Source: CAVXFL01 sp963761015 (lineage in GTDB: Bacteria; Pseudomonadota; Alphaproteobacteria; Acetobacterales; Acetobacteraceae). Taken from it: DNA of 52,295 nt. The stretch is taken from positions 1 to 52,295 of the forward strand of contig CAVXFL010000003.1 of the NCBI GenBank assembly GCA_963761015.1. The letters are read 5' to 3'. The position numbers and the translations under genes were made by a program. This document shows, one piece after another, positions 44,979-52,295 of this stretch. Every line of letters starts with the position of its first letter. The stretch's first letter is position 1. The notes below the pieces were generated by a model. That model was given only the letters and a program-made list of their open reading frames with translations, searched no databases and had not been told where the DNA came from.

Positions 44979-46244
44979 ATGAAGCTTCCGACCCTGACTG
45001 CCATCACGCTGGCCACGGCCGTTCTGGCCGGCCCGGCGTTCGCGGCAACCGCCAACGCGCCCGCAACCGCTACGAACGAAAATCCGACCGCGACCGCGGC
45101 GGTTCCGAACGCGGGCACGCCACCCGCCAACGACCACAACACCGCCGCGCTGACCGGCGCGACCACCGCCACGCCGAACACCGCGACCGCCAACCCCGGC
45201 GCCGCTGCCACCGCGAACCCGTCCGCGCCGGCGACCAGCACCAAGACCCTCGTTGTCACGACGCCGGCCCCGAATAAATCCGGGCAGGTTGCGGCGGCCA
45301 CGACGCCCGAGATGACCGCGACAACCGGCACGGCGACACCCGGAATGGGGCTGACCAACAACCCGATCGGCACGGCGAACGTCGTGCCGAACAAGAACAA
45401 CAACAACGCGAACAACAATGCGCTCCCGCATCAGCGCAATCCGGTTCTCGCCGACAACGGGCTGCCGCGGGCCGGCAAAATGATCGGCTCGAACGTGTTC
45501 GATACCCAGAACAAGCACGTCGGCAGCGTCTCTGACATCTTGATGGGATGGAACGGCCGGCCCGACAAGGTCGTGCTGAACCTCGCCAACGGCAATAAGA
45601 AAGTGCTCGTACCGTTCAAGGATTTTGTCTTCGGCGATGCCCAGATCAGCGCCCACAACCGTGTCATCCTGCCGAACCAGACCGAGGCCGCGCTGAACCA
45701 ACAGCCGGCCTTCGCCTACCACGCGAACAACAACAACGGCGTGATTGCCGGGCACAATCCGGTGCTGCCGCCGCCGCGAACGGTCGCCCCGGCGCAGACC
45801 GCGGCCAACGCGCCGGTCGCCATCCCGGAGACCACGCGCGCCAACAACGCGCTCGTAGGGCCGACCACGGAATGGGCCAACCGGCCACTCGGCACCGTCA
45901 CGGTCATGAATTCGAAGCAGAACGCGCTGCCGCACCAGCGCAATCCCGTGCTGGCCGATTTCGGTCCCGGCGAGGCGCGCGCCGGCAAGGTGATCGGCTC
46001 GGCAGTGTTCAACGCGAACGATCAGAAGGTCGGCTCGGTCGACGACATCCTGATGGGCGTCAACGGCAAGCCGGACCAGGCCGTGATCCATGTCGACAAC
46101 GCCGACAAGAAGGTGCTCGTGCCGTTCAAGAAACTCATCTTCGGCAACACCAATATCAGCGGCGATAACCGCGTGATTCTGCCGGATCAGACGCAACGCT
46201 CGTTGGCGGATCTGCCGGTGTTCAACTACGACCGGAACGCCTGA
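44979..46244 (+). CDS. Exported double PRC-barrel protein with Ala/Thr/Asn-rich linker
   Basis: 421 residues. ATG 44979 opens a signal peptide (LPTLTAITLATAVLAGPAFA). A low-complexity region rich in Ala, Thr, Asn and Pro follows, then two PRC-barrel modules: one at about 148-245 (GKMIGSNVFDTQNKHVGSVS DILMGWNG), the second at about 315-421 (GKVIGSAVFNANDQKVGSVD DILMGVNG). Each is preceded by an ALPHQRNPVLAD box, so the module was duplicated together with its leader. PRC barrels bind other proteins or small ligands. Exported double versions are found in acidophilic and rhizobial bacteria without known role. Confidence 0.82.
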   Translation: MKLPTLTAITLATAVLAGPAFAATANAPATATNENPTATAAVPNAGTPPANDHNTAALTGATTATPNTATANPGAAATANPSAPATSTKTLVVTTPAPNKSGQVAAATTPEMTATTGTATPGMGLTNNPIGTANVVPNKNNNNANNNALPHQRNPVLADNGLPRAGKMIGSNVFDTQNKHVGSVSDILMGWNGRPDKVVLNLANGNKKVLVPFKDFVFGDAQISAHNRVILPNQTEAALNQQPAFAYHANNNNGVIAGHNPVLPPPRTVAPAQTAANAPVAIPETTRANNALVGPTTEWANRPLGTVTVMNSKQNALPHQRNPVLADFGPGEARAGKVIGSAVFNANDQKVGSVDDILMGVNGKPDQAVIHVDNADKKVLVPFKKLIFGNTNISGDNRVILPDQTQRSLADLPVFNYDRNA

Positions 46245-46259
46245 CCTTGTCTGTCGGCC

Positions 46260-46290
46260 GCAAGCGGCGGCGCGTGTCGCCGCCGCTTGC
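46260..46290. terminator. Hairpin between convergent PRC-barrel and panC genes
   Basis: GCAAGCGGCGGCG (46260-46272) and CGCCGCCGCTTGC (46278-46290) form a perfect 13-bp stem with a five-base loop, in the 80-base gap between two convergent genes. Its position suits a bidirectional terminator, although no T-run follows in either direction. Confidence 0.55.
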
Positions 46291-46326
46291 GCGCCGCGTT
46301 CTCGTGGCGATCGGATGCGACGCCGT

Positions 46327-47163
46327 TCATCCGACTGCGAGATTGTCGATCAGGCGAACGCTGCCCAGGCGCGCGGCGGCGATCAGGCGGCTTCCGGGCC
46401 GTGCCTCGTCCAACGGCGCCAAGCTCCCCGCATCGACCAGAGCGAAGTACTCAGGCGCGAATCCGGCTTGCCGGAGCCGGTCGGCGCCCCGCGCGAGCAT
46501 CTCGGCGGCCGGCGAGCCGGAACGCAGCAAGTCTATGGTCTCGCGCATGACGCCATGGAGAGTCGGCGCGACGCGCCGGGCTTCCGGGGTCAGGTATCGG
46601 TTGCGCGACGAACACGCGAGCCCGTCCGGCTCGCGCACCGTGGGCACGCCCACGATCTCGTGCGGCAGATGCAGGTCGGCGACCATGCGGCGCACCACCT
46701 GCAATTGCTGCCAGTCCTTCTCGCCGAAATAGGCGAGATCGGGGCGGACCTGGCCGAGCAGTTTGGCGACCACGGTGGCGACCCCGACGAAATGGCCTGG
46801 GCGATGCGCGCCTTCCCAGCGCTCGGCCGGACCGGCGACCGCGATCGTGGTGGCGCCGTCGGGCGGATACATGGTCGCCGCGTCGGGCATCCACACCAGT
46901 TCGCAGCCGGCGCTGCGCAACAGCGCGAGATCGCCCGCCTCGTCGCGCGGATAGCTCGCCAGGTCCTCGTTTTGCCCGAATTGCAGCGGGTTCACGAAAA
47001 TGGACGCGACCACGCCGGCAGCGGCGGCAACCGCCGCGTCCACCAAGGCACGATGGCCCGCATGCAGCGCGCCCATGGTCGGCACCAGCGCGACCCGGCC
47101 GCGCCGCGCCCGCAGGCGCGCGCAGGCCTCGGTCAGTTCGGGCAATCGGCGGGCTATCTCCAT
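46327..47163 (-). CDS. panC: Pantothenate synthetase (pantoate--beta-alanine ligase)
   Basis: 278 residues: ATP + pantoate + beta-alanine to pantothenate, for coenzyme A. Normal length, ATG 47163. Motifs: VALVPTMGALHAGHRALV (HxGH), SIFVNPLQFGQNEDLASYPR, VATVVAKLLGQVRPDLAYFG, GEKDWQQLQVVRRMV-type segment, and VPTVREPDGLACSSRNRYL with SSRN. panB is not nearby. The gene is alone between a PRC-barrel gene and remnants. Confidence 0.95.
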   Translation of the reverse strand: MEIARRLPELTEACARLRARRGRVALVPTMGALHAGHRALVDAAVAAAAGVVASIFVNPLQFGQNEDLASYPRDEAGDLALLRSAGCELVWMPDAATMYPPDGATTIAVAGPAERWEGAHRPGHFVGVATVVAKLLGQVRPDLAYFGEKDWQQLQVVRRMVADLHLPHEIVGVPTVREPDGLACSSRNRYLTPEARRVAPTLHGVMRETIDLLRSGSPAAEMLARGADRLRQAGFAPEYFALVDAGSLAPLDEARPGSRLIAAARLGSVRLIDNLAVG

Positions 47164-47225
47164 GCGCGGATCCGGCTCGACCGGGCGGGCGCGCGAACTA
47201 GCCGCGCGGCCGCTTGCGGCGGGCG

Positions 47226-47384
47226 ATGACGAGGCTGTGGGAACCCTGGGTCACCCGGGCCTACGGCGCCGGCTTCGACCGGCGCACGCAGGAGCACATT
47301 CCTGAAGCGGGCCTCGAACTGCTCGAAGCCCGGTTCGTGGCCGACGAGCTGATCGAGCTGATGACGGCCCGGGTTCGGCCCTGA
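47226..47384 (+). pseudogene. Class I methyltransferase C-terminal remnant
   Basis: A 52-codon frame, MTRLWEPWVTRAYGAGFDRR and TQEHIPEAGLELLEARFVAD, then ELIELMTARV and stop 47384. It resembles the last 50 residues of small SAM-dependent methyltransferases (W..PWVTRAYGAGFDR.T..H...AGL). The catalytic SAM-binding part is absent: it should lie upstream, where panC now starts on the other strand. The call rests on general resemblance only. Confidence 0.4.
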
Positions 47385-47467
47385 ACGCGCCGCGAACCGG
47401 CAAGCCAGAATCGGCCGGTTCCGGCGACGGCCGGAATCCATGGCGCCGCGCAACGAAACGGCAACCC

Positions 47468-48608
47468 TCAGCGGGTGAACGCCGGCATCACGTCGGCGGC
47501 GAACCAGCGGAGCTGCTCCTCGAACTCGGCGGGCAGCAGTCCCTCGGCCCAGTGGATCATGAAATCCTCGAGGCCGGGATATTTCGCCTCGATCGACTTG
47601 ATGCCGTCGATCACCTGCGCGGGCGGGCCGCAGAACCAGGCCTTCTGCGCCACGCCATCGCGCAACGCGGGCGTGCGCGACGGCGCCCCCGGCGTGCCCC
47701 AGGTGCGTCCGTGCTCGTCGGCGTAGCGCACGAAGCCGAACGGGGCGAACCATTTGTAGCGCTCGTCGTGCGCGGGCTCGACGCGCTTGATCGCCGCTTC
47801 CTGGCTTTCCGCCAGATAGAGCCCCGCGCCCCAGATCATGTCCTGCCCCAGCAGCTTGTCCTGGCCGCGCCGGGCGAACGCCTGCTGATAAGCGCGGATC
47901 ACGTCGTCGAGGATCTTCTCCCCGTTCAGCGTCACCATCGCCTTCAGGCCGTATTGCGCCATCATCTCGATGGTCCGGCCGCTGGCGATCGGCATCCAGA
48001 TGTCCACCGGCAGATGCTTCGGCCGGGGGACGGCGGTGATGTCCTGTCAACTGATAGCCGCGGTATTCCACCGGCGGCGGGCACTCGAAGTATTTGCCCT
48101 TGAAATGGAACGAGTCCTCGTTGAAGCAGGCCAGCATCAGCTTCAGCTGCTCCTCGAAGAAGTCGCGGTTGGCGTCCTTGTCGAGCAGCGGCGCGCCGAA
48201 CGTTTCCACCTCGCGCGTGTGATAGCCCCTGCCCACGCCCATGATCACGCGCCCGTCGGTGACGATGTCGGCCATGGCGTAGTCCTCGGCGAGGCGGATC
48301 GGGTGCCACATCGGCAGCACGTTGAACGCGCAGCCGAATTTCAGCCGCTCGGTTTGCGTCGCCAGCCACAGCCCGAGCTGGATCAGGTTCGGGAAGCACT
48401 CGTAGCCCTCGCGCTGGAAATGGTGCTCGGCGGTCCAGAGCGCGTGGAAGCCCAACTCGTCCATCACGCGGGCGATGCGGCGGGCGGTGAAGAACACCTC
48501 CGAGAGGCGTTCGTTCGGATAGCGGCGCTGATCCGCGGGCGTGCCGGTCGCGCCGACATTGTCGAGGTCGATCTGGCCGACATAGAGCACGTGAAACCGC
48601 TTGATCAT
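47468..48608 (-). pseudogene. Luciferase-like (LLM) flavin-dependent monooxygenase, frameshifted
   Basis: From ATG 48608: MIKRFHVLYVGQIDLDNVGA, GFHALWTAEHHFQREGYECF, VLPMWHPIRLAEDYAMADIV, DGRVIMGVGRGYHTREVE, typical of the bacterial luciferase (alpha/beta barrel) family with F420 or FMN. The frame is lost around 48035-48050: VEYRGYQL should lead into DITAVPRPKHLPVDIWMPIA, which appears one frame over and continues to stop 47468 (MMAQYGLKAMVTLNGEKILD, KAWFCGPPAQVIDGIKSIEA). One extra base (or two missing) is responsible. The restored protein would be about 379 residues. Error or recent inactivation cannot be separated. Confidence 0.82.
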
Positions 48609-48953
48609 GGCGCGTCCGGAGCCTTTCGCAGGATCGGCGAGACCACCCTGCCCCGCCAGCCGCGAGGACTATGCCATCCGCCGCAACAAGCTGCCAGCGA
48701 GCGCGGCCTGATCGCTGGAGCCGCTCCGGCAGGGCGGCAGAGCGCCTCTCATCGGCGTCTCATTGCCCGTGCGGCGAGATGGCGGATCGTCTCCTGAGAC
48801 AAACGAGCGCGTATCGGCTCGCGGTGGCATCCGTCCCAAGCGGGGTTGACCCGCCGGTCTCACGAGATCGCCGGGTCAGCCCGGCGATGACGACATTGGC
48901 GGGCCCCGTCCACTCACGGGCTGCGCTTGGCAATCCCGGTTCGCGAGGACCCG
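48609..48953. other. Gene-free gap with dispersed palindromes
   Basis: About 345 bases between two minus-strand genes. It contains palindromic GC-rich pieces such as GATCGCCGGGTCAGCCCGGC (about 48865-48885), akin to the other dispersed repeats in the window. No frame has support as a gene. Confidence 0.5.
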
Positions 48954-49895
48954 TCAGGCCGCGCGGTGTTCGGCGGACGCGCGGTCGGGATCGCAATTCC
49001 CCTGGATCGGGGCATCAAGCCGAGTTGTTGGCGGGGTGCCCATGTCCGGGGCGCCAATTGGCAACAGGTCGAGCGCGGCCAAGGCCGGGGTGTCACGGGT
49101 GATCAGCGCCCGCGCGAGCGCGGCCTCGGGCGGGCAGAAGTACATGACGTCGGGGGGCAGCTTGCCGGTGCGGCGGATCGCGGCGGCGCGCTCGGGATAG
49201 ACGGCGGCGTATCGCTCGGCGGCGGCGACGAGGTCGGGCGCGGGCGCGGCTTTCGCCGCGGCTTCCCCCGGACATGGGGTCCCCGCCGACAAGTTGGCGG
49301 GGCGCGCCGATCCGGGGTCCGCCTCGCTCGGTTCGGGCTCCGGCGCGGACGGCTCCGCCATTGCCGGCGGCGCCGCAGGCGGGGTCCCCGCAAAATCTCC
49401 CGATGTCGCGGGGTGCCCCAGCGCCTCGGCCATCAGGCCGAGGGCGCAATGTTCGGTCCAGGCCGCGCGGTCGCGGGCGGCATCGTCCGCCTCCAGCTTG
49501 CGCCGCGCATTCTGCATCCGCAGCAGCAGCCGGAGCGCGCCGTTGGCCTGGCGCATCATGGCGAGCGCCTGGGCGCGGCATTTGCTCGCCCATTCCGGCT
49601 TGGTTTCGGGAAGCTGCGCGAGCCTGAGGCAGTCCTTCCACTGCTCCGACGCGGCGACGAACATAGCGGCCATGTCGGCCTCGGCGGCGTTGGCGGGGAC
49701 GAGCGCGGCGATGCGCGCGATGGCGGCGTGGTCGCGGCGGGCGAGATCCTCCGCGCTGTCGGAGAGCGGCGGCGGCAGCGTGAGGCGCAGCGTGTGAACG
49801 AGGTGGAAGTACGCGTCCACGGGGAGCTGCAGGGCGACCCCCGGGTCGAGCCCGGGGGCAGGCCTGGTGGGGTTTTGCGCCGCGCTGTCGAACAT
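48954..49895 (-). CDS. Hypothetical protein, Ala-rich, helical N-terminal domain
   Basis: 313 residues from ATG 49895. The first 160 residues look like an alpha-helical domain (DAYFHLVHTLRLTLPPPLSD, then DHAAIARIAALVPANAAEAD, MAAMFVAASEQWKDCLRLAQ, MMRQANGALRLLLRMQNARR). The middle is Pro/Ala/Glu-rich and overlaps palindromic repeat DNA (about 49262-49322). The C-terminus has ERYAAVYPERAAAIRRTGKL and PPDVMYFCPPEAALARALIT. No signal peptide, membrane helix or known motif. I do not recognise the family. The codon pattern is consistent with a real gene. Confidence 0.6.
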   Translation of the reverse strand: MFDSAAQNPTRPAPGLDPGVALQLPVDAYFHLVHTLRLTLPPPLSDSAEDLARRDHAAIARIAALVPANAAEADMAAMFVAASEQWKDCLRLAQLPETKPEWASKCRAQALAMMRQANGALRLLLRMQNARRKLEADDAARDRAAWTEHCALGLMAEALGHPATSGDFAGTPPAAPPAMAEPSAPEPEPSEADPGSARPANLSAGTPCPGEAAAKAAPAPDLVAAAERYAAVYPERAAAIRRTGKLPPDVMYFCPPEAALARALITRDTPALAALDLLPIGAPDMGTPPTTRLDAPIQGNCDPDRASAEHRAA

Positions 49896-49979
49896 GGCGG
49901 CGACTATAGCGTTAGTTCTACTTCCGTCAAACCGTTAAAAGGCCTACCAGGAGGCGGTGCTCTGGTCCGGCCGAGGTGC

Positions 49980-50007
49980 TTGACCCCAGCCGGCGACGCG
50001 TTATCTG
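49980..50007 (+). promoter_or_regulatory. Predicted promoter of the DUF3018 antitoxin gene
   Basis: TTGACC (49980-49985), 16-base spacer, TATCTG (50002-50007). GTG 50015 lies seven bases after the -10, so the transcript would be leaderless. Confidence 0.45.
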
Positions 50008-50014
50008 TAACATT

Positions 50015-50245
50015 GTGGCCAACTCCAGGACGGCAAGAAGCCGCGCCGCGAAGTTTCGCGACCGGCAACGGGCAAAGGGCCTGCGCCCGGCGACCATCTG
50101 GATTCCGGATATCCGCGACCCGGCCTATCGCGCGCGCCTGGATGCGGCCTGCCGTGAGCTGGCCGCGCTTCCGCCCGCCGAAGCCCAAGCCGATGCGGCA
50201 GCGGGGCTGGCCGATGCCTTCAAGTACATGCCGGGATGGCCGTAG
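50015..50245 (+). CDS. MazE-like antitoxin, DUF3018 family
   Basis: 76 residues from GTG 50015 (an upstream GTG at 49976 is in frame but precedes the promoter). It begins VANSRTARSRAAKFRDRQRA and continues KGLRPATIWIPDIRDPAYRA, RLDAACRELAALP, the pattern of DUF3018 antitoxin-MazE-family proteins (RxxxRxxGLRPxxIWVPDxRxPxF). It probably neutralises a MazF-type ribonuclease and represses its own promoter. The toxin frame starts inside its last codons (ATG 50236), as in an operon, but that toxin gene is broken. Confidence 0.75.
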   Translation: MANSRTARSRAAKFRDRQRAKGLRPATIWIPDIRDPAYRARLDAACRELAALPPAEAQADAAAGLADAFKYMPGWP

Positions 50246-50575
50246 AGCCAGGGCGGCTGCGGCGCGGCAGGTGGCGGGTGCGGCTTCCCGGCGACAAGTC
50301 CCGGCCGGCCGCGGCGTTGCGTTTCGATGCGCTCCGCGCGCCTGCCATACGCCATTGCGGTCGCCTTCACGACGACGGCGCGTGCCGAGCCGGACCTCCG
50401 CTATGCCAGTGGCGCCGACGCCTGAGAACGGATCGCAGCGATTGTCGTTCGTGATGGTCGATTGGCCACAAACCATTCGCGCCGAACATATGGCGAAATC
50501 ATTGGCCATCCGATCCGGTCACGCGTGCGGCGGCGGGGCCGTGACGACCACTGCCCCGAAGTTCGCCTCGGACGG
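50236..50575 (+). pseudogene. MazF-like toxin, decayed
   Basis: Pieces of a MazF/PemK-type endoribonuclease can be followed through several frames. RRGRWRVRLPGDKSRPAAAL from ATG 50236 corresponds to the usual RRGD...LPGDYGKPRPALVVQ. A second frame (about 50340-50425) gives LPYAIAVAFTTTARAEPDLR. A third (from about 50424) gives ENGSQRLSFVMVDWPQTIRA, equivalent to ENGL...S.VMVDKPQT, and a last gives GEIIGH. At least three frameshifts separate them, so no toxin is made. The 3' boundary is approximate. Confidence 0.6.
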
Positions 50576-50808
50576 GCCGCGGGTTACCGCCGGCTTTCGC
50601 GGCGGTTACCCGCCCTGCAGTGTGGGCTCCGGCGAAATGCCCCGGATTGCGCTTCGCTTCATCTGGGCTACGCTTGCTGCCTGGGAGGGACGCTTGAAAG
50701 ACGTTGGTCATGAACATATAGAGAACTTTTGGCGACGGCCGGTGTCCGTTTCGCATGTCGCCTGGTGGTGCTAGTTTGACCCGTCGCGAGTTGCAGGGCT
50801 GTCGTTGG

Positions 50809-51464
50809 ATGCAGAGACGGCGCCCGGACCCGAAGCATTCGAACGCCCTCACGCCTGAGAAGGCGCTCATTTTCCGGACCCCCAAGGACAACATCCCGTG
50901 GATTCGGGAATGGCCTTCATTGCCGGAACTCGAATCACTCAACCAGAATACCGTCACTATCGGGAACGAAAGCCTAATTCAAGACCGGCGACAGATCGCC
51001 GTGCCGTCTCCCCGAGAGGCACCTTGAGCGATTATGTCCCGTTTTATTTCACGCCTCATTCGGTCATGTTGCTGAATATCAAAACGGGGTATCGCGGAAT
51101 TCGCCGACGTCGGAATGACGAGATCGTGTCTCATTTCTTCACTTCATAAGTTACAGGAGGACAACGTTAAGTTTGTATTCACCGATCGCCACGCACGATC
51201 GAACCTCGTCAAATTTTACGATGATCTGAACGACCTTCATCATATAGATTGGAAGATACTTCAGAACAGAGACTTCAAACGTGACGATAATGATCTCGGC
51301 AAACTGGACCGATATCAGGCAGAAGCCTGGTCTACCGTCAACTGCCAATTACGTCGCTTTTGGGGATCGCATGCTGTAATACGATGGAGCGTGATCGTGT
51401 TAGCCGATTCGCCGAGGGCACGGGAGTGGATCTGAAAGTGGTCAGCAGGCCAAGGTGATATTTC
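50809..51464 (+). pseudogene. darT: DarT-like DNA ADP-ribosyltransferase toxin (DUF4433), decayed
   Basis: DarT modifies thymidines in single-stranded DNA using NAD. Segments in order across frames: LTPEKALIFRTPKDNIPWI (ATG 50809 frame), LNQNTVTIGNESLIQDRRQI, then one frame over GTLSDYVPFYFTPHSVMLLN and IKTGYRGIRRRRNDEIV, then SSLHKLQEDNVKFVFTDRHA with DLNDLHHIDWKILQNRDFKR and DRYQAEA, then in yet another frame LVYRQLPITSLLGIACCNTM and GTGVDLKVVSRP. The terminal P-x-W-Y-F motif is hit by a TGG-to-TGA nonsense change (TGA 51456). Three or more frameshifts plus the stop rule out function. The DNA is visibly richer in A/T than the rest of the window. Confidence 0.8.
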
Positions 51465-51465
51465 G

Positions 51466-52295
51466 ATGATAACAATTCACCACGGGCAACCTGCTGAAGC
51501 GAAGGCCGAAGCTGGTCAACACCGTGAATACCATCGGAGTAATGGGTAAGGGTATCGCCTTGATGTTTAAGGAGGCGTTCCCTGACAATTTCCGCCAGGT
51601 ATCAAGATGTTGCGAAACCGGGAAGGTTAAGATCGGGCGGATTTTGCAACCGAGCGGCGCGATTTCTTAGCGGCTGAAATGGATCATCAACTTCCCGACT
51701 AAGGAGCATTGGCGGTCTCGATCGCGGCTCGAGTGGGTTCGTGCTGGCCTGACTGATCTCCGCCGGTTCGTTCAGGAATACGGAATCCGGTCGATTGCAT
51801 TGCCCCCGCTCGGGAGAGGGATGGTGGACTTGACTGGCGAGGTTCGGCCGCTCATCGTAGAAGCGCTTACGCCGCTTCAGGACGTGGAAGGTCTTGATCT
51901 ATGAACCAATAAAGCAGTATCAGAACGTTGCGAAGCGCGAAGGAGTTGAAGAAATTAACGCGAGCGCGCGCACTTCTGACGGAAGCTTGTTCGACGGTAT
52001 TGGGTCCTAGGAATTGAATGCACGGTCCTTGAGGTTCAGAAACTGGCTTATTTCCTGGAGCAGGAAATTCGGATTCTGGGAAGCTCCAGGACCCGCTGGA
52101 TCCTCGGGTTTCGACGCGTAATTGATATGGTCTCGTTCTCGCCGAAGCTGCGTCACTCTGTTGGACTCGCTGGACGGCAGTTACCTTCACTGCGAAAAGC
52201 GATTAGCGGATGCCGGCCCGCTTGAATGTTCATTCGGATATGACGCCTCCAAGATGGAAAGTGTCTTCGCCTTACATCCGAACAGAAGCGAAAGA
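51466..52295 (+). pseudogene. darG: DarG-like macrodomain antitoxin, decayed, runs off the window
   Basis: DarG is the macrodomain glycohydrolase that removes DarT marks and also binds DarT. ATG 51466 begins MITI, then frames alternate: GNLLKRRPKLVNTVNTIGVM and GKGIALMFKEAFPDNFR (macrodomain), KWIINFPTKEHWRSRSRLEW, GIRSIALPPLGRGMVDLTGE, YEPIKQYQNVAKREGVEEI, YWVLGIECTVLEVQKLAYFL (start of the DarG C-terminal domain) and LDGSYLHCEKRLADAGPL (about 52168-52225). Many frameshifts and at least one internal stop. The order darT-darG and the near-overlapping start match intact DarTG operons. The right end lies outside the window. Confidence 0.8.

Noticed and set aside
48770..48850. tRNA-like stretch (CGGCGAGATGGCGGATCGTC...)
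   Set aside because: No T-loop GTTCGA, no pairing acceptor ends and no clean anticodon arm could be found.

Overview
The window is GC-rich and reads as a chromosomal segment of an alphaproteobacterium, most likely an Acetobacteraceae/Rhodospirillales relative. This is inferred from the 16S-Ile-Ala-23S-5S-fMet rRNA operon, the hopanoid hpn gene block, Hint-domain and PRC-barrel surface proteins, and the dispersed GC-rich palindromes between genes. No taxonomic search could be run.

Layout. 0.1-1.8 kb: secreted tannase/feruloyl-esterase-like hydrolase. 2.4-6.1 kb: an insertion-sequence graveyard (IS110, IS5, IS3, IS21 and IS256 remnants), with one type I-E-like CRISPR repeat at the IS110 end. 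6.2-12 kb: a truncated Hint-domain protein, a Wza-like polysaccharide export protein, a PAP2 phosphatase, a secreted beta-helix protein and an MBOAT scrap; together probably the edge of an exopolysaccharide locus. 12.1-13.6 kb: selA and a tRNA-Sec gene. 13.9-17.7 kb: OmpA-type outer membrane protein, ROK sugar kinase, TusA-like protein, histone-deacetylase-like hydrolase, xseB. 17.7-24.8 kb: ispA-dxs-hpnM-hpnI-hpnJ-hpnK, linking isoprenoid precursor supply to modification of the hopanoid side chain; hpnM and hpnJ each carry a single-base frameshift. 24.8-31.1 kb (minus strand): one complete rRNA operon whose 23S gene is interrupted by an intervening sequence carrying a decayed S23 four-helix-bundle ORF. 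31.2-38 kb (minus): nucleotide-sugar epimerase, a self-regulated TetR-HlyD-ABC-permease efflux operon, and a DegP-like protease. 38-47.2 kb: rmuC, efp, an inositol-monophosphatase-like gene, a MotA/MotB/OmpA-like cell-envelope triad, a double PRC-barrel protein and panC. 47.2-52.3 kb: a frameshifted luciferase-like monooxygenase, a hypothetical gene, and a toxin-antitoxin graveyard.

The less ordinary content is (i) the 23S intervening sequence and the related inverted-repeat motifs in both tRNA spacers, (ii) a DarT-DarG ADP-ribosylation toxin-antitoxin pair recognisable through several frameshifts at the right edge, preceded by an intact MazE-like DUF3018 antitoxin with a broken MazF-like partner, (iii) a stator-like ExbB/MotB pair with an extra OmpA protein and no flagellar genes, and (iv) the lone CRISPR repeat against an IS110. 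I did not find a convincing new multi-gene defence or metabolic system. The stator-like triad is the best candidate for an intact but uncharacterised machine.

Several one-base indels lie in C/G runs (hpnM, hpnJ, luciferase-like gene), so part of the apparent gene decay may be sequencing error. The TA remnants at 50.2-52.3 kb carry too many lesions for that explanation alone.
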